Shown: one piece after another, positions 1-8,017 of the stretch | Numbering within the stretch: the first letter of the stretch is position 1 | Layout of the letters: each line of letters starts with the position of its first letter | Origin: Pyrenochaeta sp. MPI-SDFR-AT-0127 | Taxonomy: Eukaryota > Ascomycota > Dothideomycetes > Pleosporales > Cucurbitariaceae | Direction of reading: 5' to 3' | Length of the DNA: 64,000 bases | NCBI GenBank assembly: GCA_020747015.1 | Contig: JAGTJM010000009.1 | Span: forward strand, 310,001-374,000 | Made by a program: the position numbers and the translations under genes | Notes under the pieces: model-generated | Told to the model about the DNA's origin: nothing | The model's input: the letters and a program-made list of their open reading frames with translations, nothing else | Databases searched by the model: none

Positions 1-593
1 CGCCCATTGCGCTGATGCTTAGTTCGGGCCGTAGCAAACGTTCTGTAGCATGCACGACGGCATTATGCACCACGAACATGCGCAGAGGACATGGCAACAT
101 CATGAGGGCTTATTGGTGGCACGCCAGCTGCCAAAGCCTCTTGCCCAAAGGGAAATTATTTCGCGAATGCAAAACAGCGTCAGCTCGTGTTAGGCATGCC
201 AACGGCCTCCCTACTGACCAGATCGACGCTGGGGGGCGCCGGAGCATGAAGCCATCATGTCGGAAATGGCGCTCGGGCAGACATTTTCGTTTGGACGGAT
301 TGGTGCTAATGACGCAGGAACGGACACGAGCTGGAGGCGTTGAATAAGCTTATTAAATGGCTCTGTCCCGCACACTAAGATTGTTTGCACTTTGTCAGTT
401 CGACATATTGTCTGTCGCTACCTAATATCACTCGTTATTCATTCCCGCCGGTATTTTGCTTGCTACTGAAGGCTCAATCGTCTTTTCGAACCGTTGTTTT
501 GTTCGGATTGCCACCTCACTGGACCCCGGTTTTAATTTCAAATCTGGTCAAAACGTTCTTGCTATTTCATAGTATTTCGGCAGGGTTTCAATC
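1..593. other. Window edge and 5' region of the CBM18-FAD oxidase gene; no gene seen
   Basis: Short open frames exist on the plus strand here, but their translations show no domain, no signal peptide and no ordered composition, so they look like chance frames. The last 200 bases are T- and C-rich, as is common in leader regions of fungal genes, and lead directly into the start codon at 594. Confidence 0.5.
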
Positions 594-2579
594 ATGAGGT
601 TTCTGGTCTCACTTACGGCAGGCTTGCTGTCCATTGGCCTCGCAGATGCATCGCCGGCTTCACCCCTGAACAAGAGAGCCGTGTCCACGGATGGGACATG
701 CGGGGGAACCAACGGCTTTACATGCCAGGGGTCGTCATTTGGAAATTGTTGTAGTCAATATGGCTGGTGCGGTTCCTCGACTGCACATTGCGGAACTGGA
801 TGCAATTCAGCCTTTGGGACATGTACTAGCAGCGGTACATCCTCGAGACGTGCTTCATCTTCCACATCCGTCCGCCTCAGCACAACAGTTCGTTCTTCGA
901 CGCGTTCATCTTCAGCCCCTGTTTCTACACCGACATTGAAGGTATCTACTGATGCTACCTGTGGTGGTACGAACAAATACACATGCCTGGGAAGCACTTT
1001 TGGCAACTGCTGCAGCAGTAGTGGCTGGTGTGGCTCAACGACAGCTTATTGCGGTACTGGTTGCCAGTCAGGGTTCGGTAATTGCGGAAGCAACACAGGC
1101 TCAGGTTCAACTACTATCCGGGCTTCGACCACAGTCAGGTCTTCGTCTACGACTCCTTCTGCGACTCCCTCCGGCTCTGTTCTTCAATGCCTCAACGGCA
1201 AGAATGTACCGTACAAGATGACCTCTGATGCTGAGTATTCTGAGCTCGTGGAGCCCTTCAACTTGCGTCTTCCATATAAACCCGCTGTTGTTGTTCTCCC
1301 GACAACGAACCAGCATGTTCAGGATGCTGTCGTCTGCGCCGCTCAATCTAAGCTCAAGGTTCAAGCAAAGTCCGGCGGACATTCGTACGCAAGCTTCAGC
1401 TCCGGTGGCAAAGATGGGTCGATGATGATCAGCCTCCAGTCTCTCCAAAATATCCAGCTGGACAAAGCGACGGGCGTTGTCACAGTCGGAGGAGGAGTAC
1501 GCCTTGGCAACCTCGCGGACGGTATATTTACCCAAGGCAGTGCTGCACTATCCCATGGAACCTGCCCAGGCGTTGGTATCGGAGGCCATTTTACTCACGG
1601 CGGCTATAGCCACACCTCACGCAATTGGGGTCTTGCAATGGACCAAATCATCGCTGCCGATGTCGTTCTAGCGAATGGAACGCTTATCAAGGCGTCTGCG
1701 AGCCAAAACACAGACATCTTGTGGGCTGTCAAGGGAGCAGCAGAATCCTTTGGTATCGTTACCAACTTCTATCTTCAAACCCGAGCTGCACCAGCGAGCA
1801 TTACTTACTTCCAGTTCGCCTTCAACGGCGTCTTCAACTCCAAGAGTGTCTTCACAAATACATTCCTCCACATCCAGGAAGTTGCGAAGAATGCCTCGGT
1901 GGTGGACAATCGTATCTCCTTCGGTATCTATCTTGATGGCTATGGCACATACACCCTGAGCGGTGCATTCTTCGGCACTGTAGCCGAGTTCAACTCCAAG
2001 GTCCGGACTGAGCTCTTGCGCACGCTCCCAAGCGCTACAGCGACTGTGCAGTCGATGAGCTGGTATGACTACCTCATCAAGGTTTCTGGGGAGACGACCA
2101 TCAAGACACCTGTCACGGGATACGATGAGCATGACAACTTCTTCGCCAAATCCATCACTGTCCCTGAGTCGGCCGGCCTAACTTCCAATACCCTGGGCGT
2201 CTTGTTCGACTACCTCAAGACTGCCGGATCGGTTGAGTTCTACGTAATCATCAACCTCTACGGTGGCCCTGGATCGGCCATCAACTCCAAGGACACAAAT
2301 TTTGCTGCGTACAATGACCGGGACAGCCTCTGGGTGTTCCAGAACTGGGGGTACAATGCCAACTCTATCAACTTTATAAACGGATTGAACAGCGCCATCA
2401 TTAATGCTCAGCCCCAAACGTCGTTTGGTGCGTACCTGAATTATGTGGACCCGACTTACGATGCTGCGACGGCGCACAAGCTGTACTATGGAGATGCAGT
2501 CTATTCGAGACTGGCGGCGTTGAAGACCCAAGTGGATCCTCAATCTGTGTTCTGGCATCCTCAAGCTATAGGAGCTTAA
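594..2579 (+). CDS. Secreted FAD-linked oligosaccharide oxidase (AA7) with two N-terminal CBM18 chitin-binding modules
   Basis: This is an intact 661-residue protein in one exon. Residues 1-20 form a signal peptide, followed by a KR site near 27-28. Two hevein-like CBM18 modules (about 33-77 and 118-164) carry the expected Cys-rich pattern with CCS..GWCG and YCGTGC motifs, joined by Ser/Thr-rich linkers. From about 220 the VAO/PCMH FAD-binding fold follows, then a berberine-bridge (BBE) C-terminus ending in the typical PQSVFWHPQAIG stretch. His263 in SGGHSY and Cys324 in CPGVGIGGH match the two residues that bind FAD covalently in glucooligosaccharide oxidase and the chitooligosaccharide oxidase ChitO. 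The family oxidises the reducing-end C1 hydroxyl of oligosaccharides and makes H2O2. The chitin-binding modules suggest chito-oligosaccharides or fungal-wall fragments as substrate, which is inference. Confidence 0.93.
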   Translation: MRFLVSLTAGLLSIGLADASPASPLNKRAVSTDGTCGGTNGFTCQGSSFGNCCSQYGWCGSSTAHCGTGCNSAFGTCTSSGTSSRRASSSTSVRLSTTVRSSTRSSSAPVSTPTLKVSTDATCGGTNKYTCLGSTFGNCCSSSGWCGSTTAYCGTGCQSGFGNCGSNTGSGSTTIRASTTVRSSSTTPSATPSGSVLQCLNGKNVPYKMTSDAEYSELVEPFNLRLPYKPAVVVLPTTNQHVQDAVVCAAQSKLKVQAKSGGHSYASFSSGGKDGSMMISLQSLQNIQLDKATGVVTVGGGVRLGNLADGIFTQGSAALSHGTCPGVGIGGHFTHGGYSHTSRNWGLAMDQIIAADVVLANGTLIKASASQNTDILWAVKGAAESFGIVTNFYLQTRAAPASITYFQFAFNGVFNSKSVFTNTFLHIQEVAKNASVVDNRISFGIYLDGYGTYTLSGAFFGTVAEFNSKVRTELLRTLPSATATVQSMSWYDYLIKVSGETTIKTPVTGYDEHDNFFAKSITVPESAGLTSNTLGVLFDYLKTAGSVEFYVIINLYGGPGSAINSKDTNFAAYNDRDSLWVFQNWGYNANSINFINGLNSAIINAQPQTSFGAYLNYVDPTYDAATAHKLYYGDAVYSRLAALKTQVDPQSVFWHPQAIGA

Positions 2580-2631
2580 GGAGCTGCATTTTGAGTTGAA
2601 GTTTTGCATTAGCATTTTGGCGTTTAGTGTT

Positions 2632-2750
2632 TGGACATGAAGGACAACGCCTTCGCTGGTGAAGGCACTGGACATGAAGGACAACGCCTTCGCTGGTGAA
2701 GGCACTGGACATGAAGGACAACGCCTTCGCTGGTGAAGGCACTGGACATT
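2632..2750. repeat. Perfect 37-bp tandem repeat, 3.2 copies, each with a hairpin
   Basis: Units run 2632-2668, 2669-2705 and 2706-2742 and look identical; a fourth begins at 2743 and breaks off after about 7 bases. Each unit holds an inverted repeat, GCCTTC and GAAGGC separated by a 6-base loop, so an RNA copy could fold into three successive identical stem-loops. The array begins 53 bases after the stop codon of the FAD oxidase and so probably lies in its 3' untranslated region. Confidence 0.92.
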
Positions 2751-3303
2751 GCCAGAAGAATTTGTACCTAATGATATCGAGTCAACGTTGCAATAATTGA
2801 GCGAGGTGACAACAAAAGTACTATGACTGTCTTTTGCAAGCGTGAATGCTGACGACTTTGCATCTCTATTGCCAGGTGTCTGGGCAAACAAATCGCCATT
2901 GGCCTTGGCCCTAGCCTCACCGGGTTAGTTGCTCACGTGATATGGCGCACGGCCCGTCCCCTCGGTGGCTACTTAAGCTCGCCCTCCCCGTGCCCTTTTG
3001 TGATCTGGCATACTTACCTTCTTGCGACTCACCAAGCTCATGCATTTGGTGGTCTAGCAGTCTCGTCTCCATTGCACATCGGGGTACAGGATTGTTACGA
3101 GCTTCTTTCGAGAATCTCGGCGGGGCAATTTTTGCTGGTCTGCACATGTTGTGTGCTTTTTGCCTTTTCCATTGGTTTTCCACGCCTTGAGCGTGGGACT
3201 GAGGGAGAAACAAGCTCATGTGAAATGTGCATCTACTAGGAGAGACAGAAGCGCCATTGATACTGTTGGAATTCGGTCAACTGTGTAGTATGCCATGTGG
3301 TGC
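2751..3303. other. Intergenic region between convergent genes; no gene seen
   Basis: The oxidase gene (plus) and the GGQ-factor gene (minus) converge here. Small frames on both strands have no recognisable features. The region presumably holds the two 3' ends. Confidence 0.45.
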
Positions 3304-3858
3304 TCATCCACCTTCTGCCTTTTTAGCTTCGCCAATATGTCTAGGTTGTAAAGTTGCACTCTCGTGTTCGACTTTGCCAACACTATCCAGCTCATCTGCG
3401 CCCTCGTCGCACTGTCCCTCAGTCTCGAGCTCCTTTGCTGCCCCCAGCGCCCTGTACTTCCGCCTGCTTTTCTTCCCACTGCTAGCTTTCTTCTTGCCCA
3501 TCTCCCTGGCCTTGACCCTCGTTCTAGCATCCTCTCCCAGCTCCAGCTCCTCAATCCTGTCCTGCAATATGCGCCGCGCCATCTTGCGATTGATCTCCCT
3601 GCTTCGCGTATCCTGATATTTGACAACGATGCCGGTAGGGATGTGTTTGAGCTGCACAGCCGACGACGTCTTGTTGATTTTCTGGCCGCCGGGGCCGCTG
3701 CCTTTGAGGAAGTTTTCTATGAGGTCGGCATCCAGGAGAGGCGTGCGTGGGGGAAGGGACTTGGAGAGTGCAGGCGTCGACGTGTGAAAGGCATTGCCCA
3801 AGGCACTCAGCAGGCGGACGCTGCCAGACCGTGGGAGATGAATGAGGGCCATTGGCAT
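3304..3858 (-). CDS. Mitochondrial GGQ-domain peptidyl-tRNA hydrolase / release-factor-like protein (Rso55/Pth4, MTRFR type)
   Basis: This 184-residue protein lies in one exon. Residues 1-30 are rich in Arg, Ser and Thr with no acidic residue, as in a mitochondrial targeting sequence. The class-I release-factor catalytic motif GSGPGGQKINKT follows, with GGQ at 57-59, and then the stretch to about residue 98 that continues the RF-1 catalytic fold. The C-terminal part is a basic, Lys/Arg-rich tail. The lack of codon-recognition domains and the short length match yeast Rso55 (Pth4) and human MTRFR (C12orf65), which rescue stalled mitochondrial ribosomes. It is transcribed divergently from the small-SPT-like gene, with 365 bp between the start codons. 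Confidence 0.88.
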   Translation of the reverse strand: MPMALIHLPRSGSVRLLSALGNAFHTSTPALSKSLPPRTPLLDADLIENFLKGSGPGGQKINKTSSAVQLKHIPTGIVVKYQDTRSREINRKMARRILQDRIEELELGEDARTRVKAREMGKKKASSGKKSRRKYRALGAAKELETEGQCDEGADELDSVGKVEHESATLQPRHIGEAKKAEGG

Positions 3859-4223
3859 GGACGGTCGATCAAGGCTGCAGGCGATCTATAGCCATGGCAT
3901 TGTTATAGCATGGACGCGCAGATTGTTCGTCCATCGGTGGGCCGGTCGCTGCCATGACAGCCATGCGCACGAGTTGATTCGGAGCAGCTGCAGCCCGTGA
4001 TTGCCTGCTCCGAAAGCCTGCCCTGACCAAAAAAAGTTGCCCGCGCCCGAAATGGCAAACCCCCGTCATTTCCGCCGATTCCCGTGCTCGTCCCTGTCTG
4101 CATATCTGCCAACAAGCCCACTGCACCCTCGCAATCACATACACTCTCGCACGTACACACACTCAGACCCCTAGCCTTGTTTGCAACGCGACTTGATCTT
4201 CTAGGACATAGTGGCTTTGGGGC
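3859..4223. promoter_or_regulatory. Shared divergent promoter region
   Basis: The 365 bp separating the start codons of the GGQ factor (minus) and the small-SPT-like gene (plus) must hold both promoters. The part next to 4224 is C/T-rich. I see no confident TATA element or factor site. Confidence 0.4.
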
Positions 4224-4714
4224 ATGGTCGATTCAGCATCCGTCGCAACCGTCATCCTCCTTGCCTGCGCATCCTCGCTCCTCCTCGCTGCAATGTTCTA
4301 CCCGACTTCCCTCCTTCGCTGGTTTCAGCGGAAGCGATATCAATACGAAGTCACCTTCTCGCTTTACATGTTGACGTCAACCGAGAAATTCATCTTCAGT
4401 ACGTCCAGCCCAATTGCCCCATGAGCCCTCTGCAAATCATCCCCGACACTAGACTGACGATTGCGTCCACAGACTCGGTCTTGTTCCTCCTCCTCTCGCT
4501 CCTCATAATTGCCGCTTCGTTGTACCTACCCGAACACCTTAGCATTATTGCCAGACGCATTTCCTACTACTTCTCCGGTAACGAGGAGACGCTTGCTACA
4601 AGCGCCCATAAAGTTGGACAACAAGTCTCAGGCTTGTCGCCGAATGCTCTACTCGGTCAGGATGGGCTTGGAGGTGCTTTGGCCGGTCAGGGCAGAGGAT
4701 TCATGGAGCCATGA
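4224..4714 (+). CDS. Small subunit of serine palmitoyltransferase (ssSPT-like membrane protein)
   Basis: Exons are 4224-4398 and 4473-4714, joined by a 74-nt GTACGT..CCACAG intron; the spliced frame encodes 138 residues. Two hydrophobic segments (about 7-28 and 60-80) flank a conserved core. Residues 39-50, YQYEVTFSLYML, followed by EKFIFNSVLF and then LPEHLSIIARRISYYF, align by eye with human ssSPTa (YYQYLLVTALYML, then ER.VFNSML and MPQHIMAILHYF). The intron falls within the FN of this core, so an unspliced reading hides the match. In animals this subunit binds the LCB1/LCB2 heterodimer in the ER and activates the first step of sphingolipid synthesis; yeast Tsc3 is the functional counterpart. 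The tail after about residue 95 has no known function. The assignment rests on motif recognition only. Confidence 0.78.
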
Positions 4715-5719
4715 TCAATTGGCACAACAAGTGTTGCGGAATGAGATGCTGTAGACAGGATACATCACATGTGTAGTCATGCATTCAAGATACAGACAAC
4801 GCCGTCATGTCTTCATGCATGTTTTGTAGCGTTCTGAGCAGAGGAGTGGGAGAGTGCGTACAGAAAGGCATGCGGAGCGTGCTGTGCCACTACGCGTTCT
4901 TCTATTGTCGCCCGGAATCTCGCCCTGAAACCTTTGGAGTGTTCGCCCTGCTTGCTCGTACCATCTAAGACGGATCATAATAGCATGGGACAGCGTTGGC
5001 GTTATCTGGGCTTGTTCTTAGGAGAACCCCTGTGTTTAGTTGCAACAGGAGCATGGATATAGATATTAAACTAATACTAATACTTCACTATATCACAAAT
5101 GGATATTCTCTCTTTGCTTTCCTCGACTTCCAATGTCTAGATCAATACAAAAGGTGACGCCCTGATGTGTCGCGAATCCACTGGGACCTGGAATGCTCAG
5201 TAGGTAAATCACACAGTACGTGGCTGGGCAAAAACATATCAGTGTGGTACCGATGCCAACGTTTCAAAACTGAGGCGGTAGAAATCACTGCAACGCAGCT
5301 TGATAGATTGCGTAGGCGCAGGGGTGATGGTGTCATAGAAATACTGTCTGGAAGTAATAAGACAATAATGATCTCCATAAGACTTGCACATGGTCACAAG
5401 TAAAGAGAAGGTTACCGGGTAAAGCGTACCAGAAAAGCAACAGACACTGCTTAACAGATGGCCCTGCTATATAGAAGAAAGTCGGCTAAAGAACGCTGAA
5501 GGCGAGATCTGTATATGGTACAAAGCCGAAATATGGCACGGTCATGCCATTCAGATGTGATATTTGAACTTCCGAACTGCGAATGATGACGTACATGAAA
5601 CAACATGAGGCCCATTTCTTTGCGTGCGCTGGCTAAAACCCCCAAGAGCAAAACAGAACTCGCATGCTAAAGAGCCCACTATGACAGTGACTTGAAAAGT
5701 CCCCACATCTATGTGCCCC
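4715..5719. other. 1-kb intergenic region; no gene seen
   Basis: Both flanking genes end here (plus-strand gene from the left, minus-strand gene from the right), so this is a convergent 3' region. Several frames of 60-80 codons occur on both strands, but none has a recognisable motif or a start and intron context that supports a gene. Confidence 0.45.
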
Positions 5720-6298
5720 TCACTTTCCAAAAAGAACGCGAACAGCGTTTGCGAGAGCAGCAGTCGTGTAGTCATTAGTGGAGATGAGGACCGGGAAATC
5801 TTGCAAAGCGTTCACATAGCTTTGCCCGGACGCATCATTGTCGATGAGAAGCAGGATGATTGGGATTCCGACTATGGTTTTGTTCTCTCCAATCTTCCTC
5901 AAGACGGCTCTCGCGAACTCCGATTGCTGCTCAAAAGCTTGTTTGTTGTAGTGCACAACATTCACCGTGGCGCAAATGACTATCAAGATCGCTCCACTTG
6001 CTGGCAAGAAGTCGGCATGCATCTCCGTCATTCCATTGTCCAGTCGATAAGGAACATGCCTTACTTGTCGTGGAAGCGCTCGTCCCAGAGGTTCAAAAGG
6101 ATCCATATCCCTTGCCAAAGTTGTGGAAGGAGTATGAGGGACAAAGGGGGTGAAGAGCGTGATTATCTCTGCTTCATTCAGGCGCTGCAATCGTTCGAGA
6201 TATTCTGTTGGGCAGCGTACAAGTTTAGCATCGCTGACTGCTGAAGCACCCCGGAGTAATACCGTTAGGTTTGAGAGCCCGGGTGATGGGAAGACCAT
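5720..6298 (-). CDS. Hypothetical protein, possibly alpha/beta fold
   Basis: I do not recognise this 192-residue protein. Its composition is ordered like that of a real protein. The second half alternates hydrophobic strands (ILIVICATVNVV, IPIILLLID, PVLIST) with amphipathic helices (QQSEFARAVLRKI, TTAALANAVRVLF), suggesting a Rossmann-like or TIR-like alpha/beta core. That is only a pattern observation. There is no signal peptide. A TATAAAG on the minus strand lies about 55 bases before the start codon, which supports the chosen start. A separate 76-codon frame just upstream on the same strand (6319-6549) has one hydrophobic segment and could be a short independent gene or part of the leader. 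Confidence 0.5.
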   Translation of the reverse strand: MVFPSPGLSNLTVLLRGASAVSDAKLVRCPTEYLERLQRLNEAEIITLFTPFVPHTPSTTLARDMDPFEPLGRALPRQVRHVPYRLDNGMTEMHADFLPASGAILIVICATVNVVHYNKQAFEQQSEFARAVLRKIGENKTIVGIPIILLLIDNDASGQSYVNALQDFPVLISTNDYTTAALANAVRVLFGK

Positions 6299-6351
6299 TT
6301 TAGAGCGGTGAGACTCCGTTACGTTTGATGTGAATGTTGACTTTTCGATCG

Positions 6352-6358
6352 CCCTTTA
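6352..6358 (-). promoter_or_regulatory. TATA-like element upstream of the 5720-6298 gene
   Basis: TATAAAG reads on the minus strand about 55 bp before the start codon at 6298. Position and sequence fit a TATA box, but no transcription start can be confirmed. Confidence 0.35.
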
Positions 6359-8017
6359 TAGCGGGATAGGAAGAAGTGAGAAGCGAGGAGTGTAGAGACA
6401 GCCACTAGCACGACGAAGCAATATTCATATGTCGAAAGGACAGTAGCCGTTGTTGAGAATAAGTAGGGCTTCGTACGTGCATGCAGTTTTTCGGCCTGTC
6501 TCGGGGTCTGGCTCTCGCTCTTCTTTAATGGCATAAAGTCTCCAGACACAATATCGGAGCCAACTACATAGGGTTACGCACGGGGATATTATGATACATT
6601 CGTTGACAGGAAATGGGCAAAGTTACAAGGAAGACCGTCTCGGATATAAACAGCAAGCAGGAAACCGATGTGGCTAACCAACAACGTTGTTGTGGTCAAT
6701 CCTGGAGCCTTGGGCGTAGCTCGAGTATTAAGTGCTGGCGGATCGCGACTTGATCCGTGACCTGGTAGATGATGTCTGGATATTTTGGAACATCGACATC
6801 AATTAAGAGAACGGACCTAGGAGTATATTTCAATAATATTGAAAGTAATGCTTGAGGTGGTACCACCTGGAAGAAAGAGAAAGTAGTACAAAACCTTGAA
6901 GCATGGATATACCGTATGCCGATTAGACAGCGCAAGTTCGCTTCGAGCGGCGGAAGTCTACCGACTGGACATTGTCCTCTTGAGCTTAGTACCATCTCTG
7001 ACACAACCGGAGGATCGCTGTGGCGCTATCTACAGAAAAGGCGAAGTAGTCAGCGCATATGTGTCCTCCATGATGTGGAGCAAAGGGCTGCAAAAGTGAT
7101 AACTATTTGACGTGCTAGGTATGAACCGCAACTATGATTCTTAATCTACTAGATACTGTGTGAAGTGTCGACAGACGGTCAATCCGGTGAAGCTTGAGCT
7201 TTCACAACTGAAGGCGAATGGCGGTAATACCCCTGACCGGCCCGAAAGAAGACCTCACCATGCGGTGGAAAAGAGGCCCGACCACTAAAGTCCAAGCAGC
7301 AGCCAGCAACCGGGCATGAGGTCTTATTATGGCATGCGTAACTGGCTAGATGTATGTCTGTGTCCAAGATGCGTTTGGTGCGCCGGGGTTGGTAAACTTT
7401 GAGGCATGCAGAAGGCGTTGTCGTTTTGGTCGCTGACTTGCACTGTAACCAACCACTCAAGGCCAGCGAAGGGCGCGAGCCGAGCAGGCTATCAATCAAT
7501 GCTTGTTGTGCAACGTAAAGCCTCCAGGCTCTGTGTGGCGATGAGCACGACCTGCGATGCATGTTCCAGTGAGCAAAGCAAGTATGCGGGTGACTTCTGC
7601 ACGATTGATCGCATGACTAGCGTGGACAAGCGACGGGCGGCTAGGCCGACTGTCACACTCACTGGCCATGCACGGGTAACAGACAATCGTGTGTCTGGAA
7701 CCAGCCATGGTAGCCAAAGGACCTGTTGATGCGACCAACTCGCGGTCGACTGCCGAAGGTGTGGAGGGTCGCAATGGGAATAGTGTGGCTTGCGCGGATC
7801 TTGAGCCCACTCGCTTAGTGGCCGCCGCGACAGGGAAGGCGCGATGAGGTAGGTTGGTGTACACAGTAAACACCATCGACGACGCGCCCGGCCGTCAACC
7901 ATTTTGGGACACATCACTGCTGACCACTGTCTCAATACGTGCATGTTGCAGCAATAGTGTGATGCCTTCTGTTGCTGGTAGATCCACTTACATGTCTATT
8001 TTGGCCAGCTTCCACTG
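6359..8017. other. 1.7-kb intergenic region; no confident gene
   Basis: This region separates a minus-strand gene on the left from the plus-strand CENP-I gene on the right and must contain the latter's promoter. It holds minus-strand frames at 6319-6549 (one hydrophobic segment), 6696-7004 and 7492-7944. Their translations contain no motif I know and their composition looks random, so I do not call them as genes. Confidence 0.4.

Noticed and set aside
2632..2750. CRISPR-like array
   Set aside because: The repeat units are directly adjacent with no spacers, and the genome is eukaryotic; it is a tandem repeat.
7492..7944. Minus-strand frame of 150 codons
   Set aside because: Composition and lack of motifs suggest chance; no splice sites or neighbours support it.
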